Below are positions 15,214-25,165 of a stretch of DNA of 64,000 nt, one piece after another. The stretch is taken from contig CAJMQN010000002.1 in the NCBI GenBank assembly GCA_905215695.1, positions 62,001 to 126,000 on the forward strand. The letters run 5' to 3'. Every line of letters starts with the position of its first letter. Positions within the stretch are counted from its first letter, which is position 1. The position numbers and the translations under genes were made by a program. The notes under the pieces were generated by a model, which made no database searches, was not told the DNA's origin, and worked only from the letters and a program-made list of their open reading frames with translations. The stretch comes from an uncultured bacterium. GTDB lineage: Bacteria; Bacillota; Clostridia; Christensenellales; HGM11417.

Positions 15214-17625
15214 AGGCTCGGCGTGCCAGATGTTCCCGCAGTACTCCCGGATACTCCGGTCCGCGGAAAAGATTCCGGCGTTTGCGATATTGACGAGGGA
15301 CATGCGCTGGAACCCGCGCGCGTCCCCGTACTTTTCGATGACGTTGTTCTGCGCGCGGACGTAGGACTCGAAATCCGCAAGGCACATATAGGGGTCTGCC
15401 ACCCCGCCGAGGGTCAGAAGGTATTTGACGATATCCTGAAAGTCCGAGCCGTTGAACCCGGTATTCAGCGCGTCGATGACTCGTTTCAGCTTTTCGTCCC
15501 GCATATAGTAGAAGGTGGAATTGTAGCCCTTGCTCCAGAGATCCTCCACCTCCGAACAGTTCATGCCGAAAATTTCGATATTGTCCAAGCCTACGGCGTC
15601 CATAATCTCCACGTTTGCGCCGTCGAGAGTGCCCACGGTGACTGCGCCGTTGATCATGAACTTCATGTTGCCCGTGCCCGAAGCCTCCTTGCCCGCGAGC
15701 GAAATCTGTTCGGAAATCTCCGTCGCGGGAATCAGCGACTCCGCCATGGACACGCAGTAGTCCTCCGCGAACACGACGTTGAGCTTTTCACGAATGCGCG
15801 GGTGCTTCTGAATGTCCGCGCTCAAGAAATTCAAGAGCTTGATAATCTGTTTCGCGGTATAGTACCCCGGCGCGGCTTTCGCCCCGAAGAGGAAGGTCTG
15901 CGGCTGTATCTCGAGGTCGGGATTGTCCCGCAGATCGCAGTACAGCGAAATGATATTGAGCGCGTTCAGGAGTTGGCGTTTGTACTCATGCAGACGCTTG
16001 ACCTGCGAGAAGAACATGGTGTCGGGGTTGACCCGGATTCCCTGTTTCTTGAAGAGGAAATCCGAAAAATCCGCCTTGTTCCGCCGCTTGATCTCGGCAA
16101 GGCGGTCAAGGACGCTCCCGTCCTCTGCAAACGCCTCGAACTTCTTGAGTTCGGATGCGTCCTTGTACCAGCCGTGCCCGATGCACTCGTCAAGAAGCCC
16201 CGCGAGCCGGGGATTTGCCTGCCCCAGCCAGCGCCGGTGCGCGATTCCGTTTGTGACGTTTTGGAATTTCCCCGGGTTTTCGAGGTAAAAATCGTGAAAA
16301 ATCGTGTCCTTGATGATTTCGGAATGCAGAGCGGAGACGCCGTTGACGGAGTGCGAACCGATGACGGCAAGATTCGCCATCTTGACCTGCCCGTGCGAAA
16401 GCACGGACATGCGGTCGATGGTATCCCACTGCCCGGGAAACCGCCCCCACATGCGCTCGCAGAACCTGCGGTTGATTTCCTTGATAATGGAATGAATCCG
16501 GGGCAGGCGACGCTCGATGAGGTCCTCCTGCCACTTTTCGAGCGCCTCGGCGAGCACGGTATGATTGGTATAGGCGACCGTCCGGCTCACAATGTCCCAG
16601 GCGCGGTCCCAGTCGTAGCCGTTCTCGTCGATGAGCACGCGCATGAGTTCGGGAATACAGAGCGCGGGGTGCGTATCGTTGATGTGAATCGCCGCCTTGT
16701 CCGGCAGGGAATCGAGACTCCCGTACGTCCGCTTGTGGTCGGCGATGATGTTCTGCACGGACGCGGATACGAGAAAATATTGCTGTTTCAGCCGCAGGGA
16801 CTTGCCCTCGAAGTGATTGTCGTCGGGATAGAGCACCTTGCCGAGGAGTTCCGCGTCGTTGTCCTCTTTGAGCGCCTGCAAGTAGTCCCCTTGCGAGAAA
16901 CTCTGCATGTCGAACTGCTTTTTGGAGACGGGTCTCCACAGCCGCAGAACGCTCACGCCCTCGGAGTCTCCGCCCGAAATCATCATATCGTAACCGATCG
17001 CCTCGACGACGTTGGCGTCCCGATGCGCGACCTTCAGCCCGTCCGGAGTCCAGTTCTCCTCAATCCAACCGTCGAAGTTCACGTCGAACACCTTGTCCGA
17101 ACGCTGAATGAGCCAAACCTCTCCGCCGGGCAGCCAGTTGTCCGGCAGTTCCATCTGCCAGCCGTCCACAATCTTCTGCTTGAACAGCCCGAACTCGTAC
17201 CGAATGGAGAACCCCATCGCATAGTAGTCCTGACTCGCCAGCGAATCCATAAAACACGCCGCAAGCCGCCCGAGCCCGCCGTTTCCGAGCCCCGCGTCCG
17301 GTTCCAGCTCATAGAGGTCCTCGAGTTTCACGCCGTAATCCGCGAGCGCCTCCCGCACGACCGCCTCCGCCCCGAGATTGGAGAGGTTGTTACGCAGAGA
17401 TTTTCCGAGCAAAAACTCCATACAGAGGTAATAGACGCGTTTCGTCCCCTCGGTGCGCGCGCGCCTGTTGAAATCCTTTCTCTTCTCGAGCAGAATATCC
17501 CGAACCGCCATCGCGGTCGCCTTATATACCTGATCGACGCTCGCCTCCTTGGGCGACACCCCGAAATAGCGGGAGAGTTTCCCGTCAATCCACTCCTTCA
17601 CGGTCTTCTTGCTGTATTCCTTCAT
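15193..17625 (-). CDS. glgP: Glycogen phosphorylase
   Basis: An 810-residue GT35 phosphorylase releasing glucose 1-phosphate from alpha-1,4-glucan ends in the cytosol. Diagnostic are GNGGLGRLAACFMDS near residue 115 and the pyridoxal-phosphate lysine in EASGTGNMKFMING near residue 650. The start is the ATG at 17625, preceded by GAGGAG; a longer frame to 17685 runs through an upstream hairpin and is rejected. Full length for the family. It follows glgA after an intercistronic terminator-like hairpin, so its level may be lower than that of the synthesis genes. Confidence 0.95.
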   Translation of the reverse strand: MKEYSKKTVKEWIDGKLSRYFGVSPKEASVDQVYKATAMAVRDILLEKRKDFNRRARTEGTKRVYYLCMEFLLGKSLRNNLSNLGAEAVVREALADYGVKLEDLYELEPDAGLGNGGLGRLAACFMDSLASQDYYAMGFSIRYEFGLFKQKIVDGWQMELPDNWLPGGEVWLIQRSDKVFDVNFDGWIEENWTPDGLKVAHRDANVVEAIGYDMMISGGDSEGVSVLRLWRPVSKKQFDMQSFSQGDYLQALKEDNDAELLGKVLYPDDNHFEGKSLRLKQQYFLVSASVQNIIADHKRTYGSLDSLPDKAAIHINDTHPALCIPELMRVLIDENGYDWDRAWDIVSRTVAYTNHTVLAEALEKWQEDLIERRLPRIHSIIKEINRRFCERMWGRFPGQWDTIDRMSVLSHGQVKMANLAVIGSHSVNGVSALHSEIIKDTIFHDFYLENPGKFQNVTNGIAHRRWLGQANPRLAGLLDECIGHGWYKDASELKKFEAFAEDGSVLDRLAEIKRRNKADFSDFLFKKQGIRVNPDTMFFSQVKRLHEYKRQLLNALNIISLYCDLRDNPDLEIQPQTFLFGAKAAPGYYTAKQIIKLLNFLSADIQKHPRIREKLNVVFAEDYCVSMAESLIPATEISEQISLAGKEASGTGNMKFMINGAVTVGTLDGANVEIMDAVGLDNIEIFGMNCSEVEDLWSKGYNSTFYYMRDEKLKRVIDALNTGFNGSDFQDIVKYLLTLGGVADPYMCLADFESYVRAQNNVIEKYGDARGFQRMSLVNIANAGIFSADRSIREYCGNIWHAEPVKVRKE

Positions 17626-17643
17626 AGTCTCCTCAAAAAATGC

Positions 17644-17679
17644 GGGAGCACCCGGCGAAAGACTCCGCCGGACACTCCC
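17644..17679 (-). terminator. Terminator-like hairpin between glgA and glgP
   Basis: GGGAG (17644-17648) plus CCGGCG (17652-17657) pair with CGCCGG (17666-17671) plus CTCCC (17675-17679). On the minus strand the stem is followed by GCATTTTTT, directly before the glgP ribosome site GAGGAG. It could partly terminate transcription or protect the upstream message. Confidence 0.6.
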
Positions 17680-17714
17680 CACCAAAATTTCATTCGTGCT
17701 TCGCTGCGCCGAGG

Positions 17715-19286
17715 TTAAAATACGATGTCATGATACATTTTAATGTATTCCCGTGCGGATTTGTTCCAGGAGAAGTCAATCTTCATGATTTTCCTGACCA
17801 AAGCCGTCCAGTTCTCGCGGTCCTCATAGGACATCATAGCACATTTTACGCGGTTGAGCAAGTCGTAGGCATTGTAATTCGAGAAGGTAAATCCGTTTCC
17901 TCCCCCCTCGCATCCGATGTCCCGAATGGAGTCGGCGAGCCCGCCCGTCTCCCGAACTACGGGCACTGCGCCGTAGCGGCTCGCAATCATCTGCGAGAGC
18001 CCGCAGGGCTCGGACTTGGAGGGCATCAAAAAGATATCCGCCCCCGCGTAAATCTTGCGCGAAAGGTCCTGATTGAAGGCGATGAGCGTGCGCATCTTCT
18101 CGCTGTAGATTTTCTGCATGTCGAGGAAGAAGTTTTCAAAAATCGTGTCCCCCTTCCCGAGCACGACAAATTGCACCCGCAGTTTTAAAACGTCCTCGAT
18201 GATCTCTTTTACAAGGTCGATTCCCTTGTGCGGGACGAGCCGGGACACCATGGCGATGACGGGAATATCCGCCTCCTGCGGAAGGTTAAGCATCTTTTGG
18301 AGCTCCTCCTTGTCCTTCGCCTTGCCTTCGAGCCGGTCGGCGTCGTAGTGCGCAAAGAGCGCGGGGTCGGAGGACGGGTCATAGCTCTCTGTGTCGATTC
18401 CGTTGAGAATCCCCTTGATTTTGTACTCGTTGCTTTTGAGAATATGCAGAAGTCCGTGCGAATAGTAAGGGGACAAAATCTCCCTCGCGTAGGTCTCCGA
18501 AACGGTGGACAGCACATCGCAGGTCTGAATCGCGCCCTTCATGAGATTCAAGAGACCGTCATACTCGACGACGTTCCCGAAAGCGCGGGGAATCCCGAAG
18601 ATATCCTCGAGGATATTCATGGAATACTTCCCCTGATACTCGATATTGTGAATGGTAAACACCGTGCGTACATGGTCAAAACGGGAATCTTCGCGGTAAA
18701 CCGTCTTGAGATAGACGGGCACGAGCGCGGTCTGCCAGTCGTTGCAGTGCAGGATGTCCGGCATAAAGTCGAGCAAGGGCAGAATTTCAAAGACGCTCTT
18801 GGAGAAGAAGGCAAACCTCTCCCCGTCGTCAAAGTGTCCGTAGATTCCGCTCCGCTTGAAGTAGTATTCGTTGTCGAGGAAATAGTACTTGACGCGGTCG
18901 CTCTCATAGAGAAAGACCCCGCAGTACTGTTTGCGCCAGGAGAGCGAAGTATAGACGTTTCCGAGGTAACGCATCTGTTTTCGGAAATTCTGATGAATAT
19001 CCGAATACAGGGGCAGAACGACGCGCACGTCAAAGCCGGAATCCTTTGCAATCGCTTTGGGCAGCGAACCCATGACGTCCCCGAGCCCGCCAGTCGCAAT
19101 GAAGGGCTGACACTCGGTGCACGCAAACAGAAGCTTTTTCACAACCGGAGCAGCTTTCAGCGCCGCGTCCTTTTTGACGGGCGGCTTTGGCGCGGGCTTG
19201 GTCTTTTTCGGGGCGGTCTTTGCGACCGGAGCATTCTTTTGGGTCTTTACGGCGACTTTCTCTTTGGCGTCAGATTTCTTTTCCAT
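17715..19286 (-). CDS. glgA: Glycogen synthase with Lys/Pro/Ala-rich N-tail
   Basis: A 523-residue GT5 synthase that adds glucose from ADP-glucose to growing glycogen. The catalytic domains start near residue 50 (LLFACTECQPFIATGGLGDV; KTGGL-type loop present as ATGGL). Later come DILHCNDWQT, LNGIDT, VSRLVPHKG and the catalytic EPCGLSQM with ETGGL. The first 50 residues are an added, low-complexity tail rich in Lys, Ala and Pro that the usual bacterial enzyme lacks. It may be a disordered tether. The gene is fourth in the glg operon, 13 bases after glgD. Confidence 0.93.
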   Translation of the reverse strand: MEKKSDAKEKVAVKTQKNAPVAKTAPKKTKPAPKPPVKKDAALKAAPVVKKLLFACTECQPFIATGGLGDVMGSLPKAIAKDSGFDVRVVLPLYSDIHQNFRKQMRYLGNVYTSLSWRKQYCGVFLYESDRVKYYFLDNEYYFKRSGIYGHFDDGERFAFFSKSVFEILPLLDFMPDILHCNDWQTALVPVYLKTVYREDSRFDHVRTVFTIHNIEYQGKYSMNILEDIFGIPRAFGNVVEYDGLLNLMKGAIQTCDVLSTVSETYAREILSPYYSHGLLHILKSNEYKIKGILNGIDTESYDPSSDPALFAHYDADRLEGKAKDKEELQKMLNLPQEADIPVIAMVSRLVPHKGIDLVKEIIEDVLKLRVQFVVLGKGDTIFENFFLDMQKIYSEKMRTLIAFNQDLSRKIYAGADIFLMPSKSEPCGLSQMIASRYGAVPVVRETGGLADSIRDIGCEGGGNGFTFSNYNAYDLLNRVKCAMMSYEDRENWTALVRKIMKIDFSWNKSAREYIKMYHDIVF

Positions 19287-19299
19287 AAGATTTCCTCCT

Positions 19300-20418
19300 C
19301 TATACCCTCATATTCTTTGCAATAAAATAGGGAAGTTTCTCGCACCCCGCGAGCACGCGGCGGTCGGAGATATAGACGTTCTTGTCTGAAACCACGCAGT
19401 CGAGCACGACGTTTTCCCCGAGCACGGTGTCCTGCATGAGGATGGAATTCCGAACTTTACAGCCCTTTCCCACCTTCACGCCCCGGAACAAGAGGCTGTT
19501 TTCGACGAGTCCCTCGACGACGCACCCGTCGGCGATCAGCGAATTTTTGACGACGCTCCCGTTCCCGTAGCGGGTGGGCGCGCTGTCCCGCACCTTGGTA
19601 TAGACGGGACCCGCCTCCCCCGCGAGCACCGCGTCACGCTTCTCCTTGTCCAGCATCTCCATGTTGTACTTGAAATAATTGGTCAGCGAGTCAATGGTCG
19701 CGCTGTAGCCGTGAAAACGGTACGCCATAATCTTCATGCTCCCGCAGTTGCGCTCGATGACGTCCCTGTGAAAACTCTCATACCCGTGCGCAATGGCGTC
19801 GGTGACGAGACTCACGAGAAGTTCCCTGCGCAGGACAAAGATATTCTGACAGACGTTCTTTTCCCCCTCGCACTGCGGAAAACAGGAAACTTTGACGACA
19901 CGCCCGTTTTCGTCCACATCGTAGAGAACGGAAGTCTGCGAAGTGTCGTGAGAGACCTCGGTGCGCTTATAGACGACGGCAAGATCGGCGTTTACCTTCT
20001 CCGCGTAATCGACGATATCCGCATAATTGATATTGATAATCTTGTCCGAATCGGTCAAAACGACGTACTCCTCGTCGCACCGGGTCACGAAACCCATAAT
20101 CCCTTTCAGCGCCTCGAGCCGGGACTTATAGAGGGACTTGGACTCCGCCCCGCCGTAGGGCGGCAGGAGAATGATTCCCCCGTTTTTTCGGGAGAGGTCC
20201 CAGTCCTTGCCGCTCGCGACGTGGTCCATGAGGGACTGATAGTTGTACTTCGTAATAATTCCGACCTTGGTGATATTGGAATTGACCATATTGGAGAGCA
20301 CAAAGTCCACCAGTCTGTACCGACAGGCAAAGGGCACGCTCGCCATGGTGCGGTTCCGGGTCAGTTCGGACACGTAACGGTCGTGTATGTTAGAAAAGAC
20401 AATTCCCACCGCGTTCAT
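19300..20418 (-). CDS. glgD: GlgD, GlgC-like regulatory subunit
   Basis: A 372-residue relative of ADP-glucose pyrophosphorylase found beside GlgC in Bacillota. It keeps the nucleotidyltransferase fold ([18 protein letters not shown]) and a C-terminal left-handed beta-helix ([21 protein letters not shown]). It lacks the GlgC glycine-rich loop at the start: [10 protein letters not shown] stands where GlgC has AGGQGSRL, so it is probably catalytically weak. In Bacillus relatives GlgC and GlgD form a mixed complex. Its ATG overlaps the glgC stop by 4 bases. Confidence 0.9.
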   Translation of the reverse strand: MNAVGIVFSNIHDRYVSELTRNRTMASVPFACRYRLVDFVLSNMVNSNITKVGIITKYNYQSLMDHVASGKDWDLSRKNGGIILLPPYGGAESKSLYKSRLEALKGIMGFVTRCDEEYVVLTDSDKIININYADIVDYAEKVNADLAVVYKRTEVSHDTSQTSVLYDVDENGRVVKVSCFPQCEGEKNVCQNIFVLRRELLVSLVTDAIAHGYESFHRDVIERNCGSMKIMAYRFHGYSATIDSLTNYFKYNMEMLDKEKRDAVLAGEAGPVYTKVRDSAPTRYGNGSVVKNSLIADGCVVEGLVENSLLFRGVKVGKGCKVRNSILMQDTVLGENVVLDCVVSDKNVYISDRRVLAGCEKLPYFIAKNMRV

Positions 20419-21608
20419 CTTTCGCCCTCCTCTTCGAGCATAGCGCCGCTCGGGACAACGCTCCCCCGCGGCACGACGACGTCCCGCCCGACGACGACGA
20501 TCTCGCCGCCGTCTATGCGGGGTTTTCCGATTTTCACGTCCTCGTAAATGCGGACGTTCTCGTCGATAATCGAGTATTCGAGCACCGAATGTTCCTTGAT
20601 GACGGTGTTCTCCATGACCACCGAATCCCGCACGACCGCCCCCGCTTCAACCACGACATTGGAGGAGATCACCGAATTTTCGACAGTGCCGTAGATTTCG
20701 CATCCGCCCGCAATCAGGCTGTTTTTGACCACGCTCCCGGGCGCGAGATAGTGCGGCGTCACCGTGGGGTGCCGGGAATAGATCTTCTTTTTCTTGTCGA
20801 AGAGGTCAAATGCAGGTTCGTCCCCCAAGAGATCCATATTCGCTTCCCAAAGGCTTTGAATGGTTCCGACGTCCTTCCAGTACCCCCGGAAGGGGTGCGC
20901 GAACATGCGCTCGCCCTCTTCGAGCATGCGCGGAATGACGTCCTTGCCGAAATCCTTTGAAGAATCGGGATTCGCGGCGTCCTCCTCGAGATAGCGGAAG
21001 AGCTTTTTGGTGTTAAAGACATAGATACCCATGGACGCGAGATTGCTCTTGGGCTGTTTGGGCTTTTCGGTAAAGTCCGTAATCTTGAGGTGTTCGTCGG
21101 TGGAGAGAATTCCAAACCTCGACGCCTCCGCCCAGGGCACTTCCCGCACTGCGATGGTGCAGTCCGCGTCCCTCTCGCGGTGAAATTCGAGCATGCGCGC
21201 GTAGTCCATCTTGTAGATATGGTCGCCCGAGAGCACGAGCACGTAGTCCGGGTCGTAACGCCGAATAAATTCGAGGTTTTGGTAGATTGCGTTCGCCGTG
21301 CCGAGATACCAGTCGCTCCGGTCCTTCGCCTGATAGGGCGGAAGGACATGCACGCCCCCGAAGGTGCGGTCGAGATCCCAAGGCTGACCGTTGCCGATGT
21401 ATTCGTTTAGGACAAGGGGCTGATATTGGGTCAGCACCCCCACCGTGTCGATATTGGAATTGATGCAGTTGGAGAGCGGAAAGTCGATAATCCGATACTT
21501 CGCGCCGAAGGGCACGGCGGGCTTTGCAATCTTCGCCGTGAGCGCGTACAGGCGGCTCCCCTGCCCGCCGGCAAGAAGCATCGCGACGCAATTTTTTTTC
21601 TTTATCAT
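20415..21608 (-). CDS. glgC: Glucose-1-phosphate adenylyltransferase
   Basis: A 397-residue enzyme making ADP-glucose, the committed step of glycogen synthesis. Seen are [13 protein letters not shown] near residue 12 (nucleotide-binding loop), [20 protein letters not shown] (activator and substrate region), [11 protein letters not shown] (metal-binding Asp), FTEKPKQP and a C-terminal beta-helix. The start at 21608 has GGGAGG upstream; a longer open frame to 21830 runs into glgB and is rejected. It lies 13 bases after glgB and overlaps glgD by 4 bases. Confidence 0.95.
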   Translation of the reverse strand: MIKKKNCVAMLLAGGQGSRLYALTAKIAKPAVPFGAKYRIIDFPLSNCINSNIDTVGVLTQYQPLVLNEYIGNGQPWDLDRTFGGVHVLPPYQAKDRSDWYLGTANAIYQNLEFIRRYDPDYVLVLSGDHIYKMDYARMLEFHRERDADCTIAVREVPWAEASRFGILSTDEHLKITDFTEKPKQPKSNLASMGIYVFNTKKLFRYLEEDAANPDSSKDFGKDVIPRMLEEGERMFAHPFRGYWKDVGTIQSLWEANMDLLGDEPAFDLFDKKKKIYSRHPTVTPHYLAPGSVVKNSLIAGGCEIYGTVENSVISSNVVVEAGAVVRDSVVMENTVIKEHSVLEYSIIDENVRIYEDVKIGKPRIDGGEIVVVGRDVVVPRGSVVPSGAMLEEEGER

Positions 21609-21621
21609 AAAACCTCCCGAA

Positions 21622-23517
21622 TCACACCTCAAAGGGCGGTTCATCCTCCTGCAATTTTTCGGGCGCGCGCTCATAGACGAGCGCGCACATGGGCGGAATG
21701 CGCACGCGGATGCTGTGAGAATATCCGTTTGCCTCCCGCTTTTTGGCGCGGACGGTGCGCGGCGTGCGCGTCCCCGTTCCGCCAAAGACCTTTGCGTCCG
21801 TATTGAAAACGAGTTTCCAAATGCCCTCAAAGGCTCCGACGAGGAAATTGTCTCTCTGTACCGGCGCGAAATTCAAAACCACCAGCACCTCTTTTCCCGC
21901 CCTCGAGAACCGGAAAAAGGAGAGAATATTCTGCGTATTGTCGTCGCAGGACACCCACCGGAACCCCTCCCAGCCGTCGTCAATCTCATACAGCGCGGGC
22001 GTATTCAGATAGAATTCGTTGAGCTTTTTTACAAACTGCTGTGTGCGGCGGTGCTTGTCGAACTTCAAGAGAATCCAATCAAGTCCCTTCTTCTCGTCCC
22101 ACTCGATGAACTGTCCGAATTCACAGCCCATGAACAGGAGTTTCTTTCCGGGGTGCGCCGTCATATAGACGAGGAAGGCGCGGAAATTCGCAAATTTCTG
22201 TTCGTACTCCCCGAACATCTTATCGAGCAAAGACTTCTTTCCGTGCACTACCTCGTCGTGCGAGATAGGCAGAATATAGTGCTCGGAGAAGCAGTACAGA
22301 AAGGAGAATGTGAGTTTCCCGTGAATATCCTTGCGGAAAAAGGGGTCGCACTGCACATAGTCGAGCACGTCGTTCATCCAGCCCATGTTCCACTTGTAGG
22401 AGAACCCGAGCCCGCCCTCGCTGACAGGCTGCGTCACCCCCGGAAAGGCGGTGGATTCCTCCGCAATCATGACGGCGTTCGGATATTTCTCCGCGACGTA
22501 GCCGTTGAGCTTGCGCAAAAAGGATATGGATTCGAGATTCTTGTTGTCCCCATAGACGTTGGGAATCCATTCTCCCGGCTTTTTATCGTAATCGAGATAA
22601 ATCATCGCGGCGACCGCGTCCACCCGCAGACCGTCGATATGGTAAGCGTTCAGCCAAAAATCCGCGTTGGAGATGAGGAAGGACTGCACCTCGCACCTGC
22701 CGTGGTCGAATACGCGCGTCCCCCAGCCCCGGTGCTCCATGCGGTCGGCGCCCTGATATTCGTAGAGGGGCTGACCGTCGAACTCGATGAGTCCGAATTC
22801 GTCCTTGACGAAATGCGCGGGCACCCAGTCCAAAAACACACCGATTCCCGCCGCGTGAAAGCAATCGACGAGATAGGCAAAATCCTCCGGTCTCCCGAAC
22901 CGCCCCGTCACGCTGTAATAGCCCGAGGTCTGATACCCCCAGGACCCGTCGTAGGGATGTTCGGAGACGGGGAGGAGCTCTACGTGGGTATAGTGCATCT
23001 TTTTGACGTAAGAGACCAGCTTTTTCGCGAGCTTCCGATAGCTAAGATAGGAGCCGTCCGCCTCCCGCATCCAGGAGCCGAGATGTACCTCGTAGATATT
23101 GATGGGCGAATGCAGAAGGTCCTTCTTTTCTTTCCTCCATTCGTCGTCCGTCCAGTCAAAGCCCTTGCCGAAATCATAGACGACGGAGGCATGTCCGCCC
23201 TCCGTTTCGCTGAAGAACGCATAGGGGTCCGCCTTGTAGATTGCCCGTCCGTCCGCGGTGTCGATGAGGAATTTGTAGGTATCCCCCGCCTTCGCGGTGC
23301 GCACGGTGCCCTCCCAGACTCCGCCCTCGGAAATTCTCTTCAATGCGGGTGCGGAGTCCTCCGACCAGCCGTTGAAAGAACCGATTACCCGCACGCGCGC
23401 CGCGTTCGGCGCCCAGACGCGGAATACGGTTCCCCGCCGGGCGGGGTGCGCGCCCAAATATTCGTAGGCTTTGAAATTCGTCCCCTGATGAAAGAGGTAG
23501 AGCGGATAAGTGTTCAT
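21622..23517 (-). CDS. glgB: 1,4-alpha-glucan branching enzyme
   Basis: A 631-residue GH13 branching enzyme that makes alpha-1,6 branch points in glycogen. It has an N-terminal CBM48 domain (about 20-115; [21 protein letters not shown]) and a barrel with [10 protein letters not shown] (nucleophile D300), MIAEEST (acid E353/354) and [10 protein letters not shown]. The start at 23517 is supported by GGGAGA upstream; a longer frame to 23559 overlaps the promoter. First gene of the glg operon, driven by the promoter at 23548-23576. Confidence 0.95.
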   Translation of the reverse strand: MNTYPLYLFHQGTNFKAYEYLGAHPARRGTVFRVWAPNAARVRVIGSFNGWSEDSAPALKRISEGGVWEGTVRTAKAGDTYKFLIDTADGRAIYKADPYAFFSETEGGHASVVYDFGKGFDWTDDEWRKEKKDLLHSPINIYEVHLGSWMREADGSYLSYRKLAKKLVSYVKKMHYTHVELLPVSEHPYDGSWGYQTSGYYSVTGRFGRPEDFAYLVDCFHAAGIGVFLDWVPAHFVKDEFGLIEFDGQPLYEYQGADRMEHRGWGTRVFDHGRCEVQSFLISNADFWLNAYHIDGLRVDAVAAMIYLDYDKKPGEWIPNVYGDNKNLESISFLRKLNGYVAEKYPNAVMIAEESTAFPGVTQPVSEGGLGFSYKWNMGWMNDVLDYVQCDPFFRKDIHGKLTFSFLYCFSEHYILPISHDEVVHGKKSLLDKMFGEYEQKFANFRAFLVYMTAHPGKKLLFMGCEFGQFIEWDEKKGLDWILLKFDKHRRTQQFVKKLNEFYLNTPALYEIDDGWEGFRWVSCDDNTQNILSFFRFSRAGKEVLVVLNFAPVQRDNFLVGAFEGIWKLVFNTDAKVFGGTGTRTPRTVRAKKREANGYSHSIRVRIPPMCALVYERAPEKLQEDEPPFEV

Positions 23518-23547
23518 GCGTTTCTCCCAATGTTTTCCATTGATTTC

Positions 23548-23576
23548 ATTGTAACACATTGAATGGGCAATTTCAA
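23548..23576 (-). promoter_or_regulatory. Promoter of the glycogen operon
   Basis: On the minus strand TTGAAA (23571-23576), 17 bases, TACAAT (23548-23553), with the glgB start about 30 bases further on. The leader contains two CATTG-type half-repeats whose role is unknown. Confidence 0.7.
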
Positions 23577-23669
23577 TATCTTTTCGGAATTTCCGCGCGA
23601 ATTTTGCAGAAATCTACCATACCGAATTATTTTATGCCGCCGCGGCGCAAAACATACGCAAAGAAAAAA

Positions 23670-23697
23670 GCGTCCCGCGACATTTCCCGCGGAACGC
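23670..23697 (-). terminator. Terminator of the pyrE-mtnN-SDR operon
   Basis: An imperfect stem between GCGTCCCGCG (23670-23679) and CCGCGGAACGC (23687-23697), followed on the minus strand by TTTTTTC. It lies 8 bases after the stop of the SDR gene. Confidence 0.75.
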
Positions 23698-23704
23698 AAT
23701 AAAA

Positions 23705-24430
23705 TTAAAGATAGCCGCCGTTCGGCGAGAGCGTCTGCCCGACCAAAAAAGAATCTTCTTCCGCCAAAAAGAGCACGCACGCGGCGATTTCCTCGGGGCG
23801 TGCGAGCCGACCCGCCGGGGTTTCCTCCGCGAGAAGGTCGAGCGTTTCTTTTCCGAGCGCGCGGTTCATACGGGTATCCACCGCACCCGGCGCGACCGCG
23901 TTGACGAGGACGCCGCTCCGCGCAAGCTCCTTGCCGAGCGCCTGCGTAAAGCCGATGAGCGCGGCTTTGGACGCGGAGTACAGCGCCTCGCAGGACGCGC
24001 CCGACTCCCCCCACATGGAGGAAAGGTTGACGATCCGTCCCGCACCCCGCGCGAGCATGTCGGGCAGAACGAGCCGCGAGAGCCGAACCGCCGCGCGGAA
24101 GTTCAAATCCATGACTTCGTCGTAATCCTCCTCGGAACAGTCCGAAAAGAGTTTGACGAGGGAAATTCCGGCGTTGTTGACGAGCGCGTCGATTCTGCCG
24201 AACCTCTCGAGCGTCTCCCGGACAAGGCTCTCGCACCCCTCCGAGGTACGCAAATCGGCGAAAAACGCGCAGGCGTCCGCGCCCGCATTCCGCAGTTCCC
24301 GGACAAGCGATTCCGCCTCCCGCACGCTCTCATGCGCGTGAACGGCAACCGACCAGCCCCGCTTTGCAAACGCCCGGGAAACCGCAGAGCCGATTCCGCC
24401 CGCGCCTCCCGTGACGAGTACGACTCTCAT
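23705..24430 (-). CDS. Short-chain dehydrogenase/reductase (FabG-like)
   Basis: A 241-residue NAD(P)-dependent SDR. The cofactor loop is TGGAGGIGSAV (residues 7-17), NNAG occurs near residue 90, and the catalytic Ser-Tyr-Lys appears as LSS (near 137) and YSASK (near 152-156). The C-terminus ends with VGQTLSPNGGYL, like 3-oxoacyl-ACP reductases (VDGG there, NGG here). The substrate is unknown, since many SDRs share this layout. It overlaps mtnN by 4 bases and is last in the pyrE operon, which gives no clear metabolic clue. Confidence 0.8.
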   Translation of the reverse strand: MRVVLVTGGAGGIGSAVSRAFAKRGWSVAVHAHESVREAESLVRELRNAGADACAFFADLRTSEGCESLVRETLERFGRIDALVNNAGISLVKLFSDCSEEDYDEVMDLNFRAAVRLSRLVLPDMLARGAGRIVNLSSMWGESGASCEALYSASKAALIGFTQALGKELARSGVLVNAVAPGAVDTRMNRALGKETLDLLAEETPAGRLARPEEIAACVLFLAEEDSFLVGQTLSPNGGYL

Positions 24431-25107
24431 TTCAGCGTCTCATAGACCGCTCTCTGCGGCAGAAGCGCGCACTCCTCGAGGGAGAGTTTGAAGTCCTTTC
24501 CGCCCTTCTCGTCCGCAAAGTCCGTAATCGCGCGGACGGCGACGAATTCGACGCCGTTCCTGCGGCAGACCTGCGCAATCGCGCCGCCTTCCATGTCGAA
24601 GGCAATCGCGCCGAACGCCTCGGCAAGCTCAACGACCTTCCCCGAACCGCTCACAAATTGGTCACCCGAGGCAATGACGCCCCGTTTGCAGGGGAGTTTA
24701 AGTTTCTTGACTGCGGACGCGAGCCGCAGCGAAATGGTCTCGTTGACGTCGAAAGCGACGGTCTCCACGGTAGAGACAAATCCCTTGGGGTCGCCGAGCG
24801 CAGAAGTATCCACATCGTGCTGCACGAGGGAATCCGCGACGACGAGGTCTCCCCGCTCCACGCTTCCGGCTCTTCCGCCCGCCACGCCGCAGTTGAAGAT
24901 GACGCCCACGTTGTAGCGGTCAATCATGATCTGCGCGCACATCGCCGCGTTGACCTTCCCGACGCCGCCCACCGCGAGGCAGACAAAGGAATTTTTGATG
25001 TCCCCGATGAGAAAATCGATACCGCCCACCGTCTCCCGCTGTTCGGTGACTAGCTCCTGCGCCAGCCAATTTGCCTCCGAGGGCAACGCTGTGATAATTC
25101 CAATCAT
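24427..25107 (-). CDS. mtnN: MTA/SAH nucleosidase
   Basis: A 226-residue nucleosidase splitting 5'-methylthioadenosine and S-adenosylhomocysteine, thereby clearing by-products of SAM-dependent reactions. Family landmarks are MIGIITALPSE at the start with a catalytic Glu, GGVGKVNAA, NCGVAGG, ASGDQFV, FDMEGGAIAQVC (substrate-binding Met-Glu) and RAITDFAD with the catalytic Asp. The start at 25107 follows GGAGG; the frame extension to 25209 is not used. It is second gene of the operon begun by pyrE. Confidence 0.92.
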   Translation of the reverse strand: MIGIITALPSEANWLAQELVTEQRETVGGIDFLIGDIKNSFVCLAVGGVGKVNAAMCAQIMIDRYNVGVIFNCGVAGGRAGSVERGDLVVADSLVQHDVDTSALGDPKGFVSTVETVAFDVNETISLRLASAVKKLKLPCKRGVIASGDQFVSGSGKVVELAEAFGAIAFDMEGGAIAQVCRRNGVEFVAVRAITDFADEKGGKDFKLSLEECALLPQRAVYETLK

Positions 25108-25165
25108 TTTCCAATCCTCCAGTCTATCATATTTTTGAAAAAGAGCGCGGAGAACCCGCGCCGGC

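Noticed and set aside
15184..17718. 844-codon open frame on the plus strand opposite glgP
   Set aside because: It mirrors the conserved glgP coding strand, has no ribosome site or recognisable domain, and results from GC-rich codon bias.
21445..23562. 705-codon plus-strand frame opposite glgC/glgB
   Set aside because: Antisense shadow of two well-supported genes; no family features.
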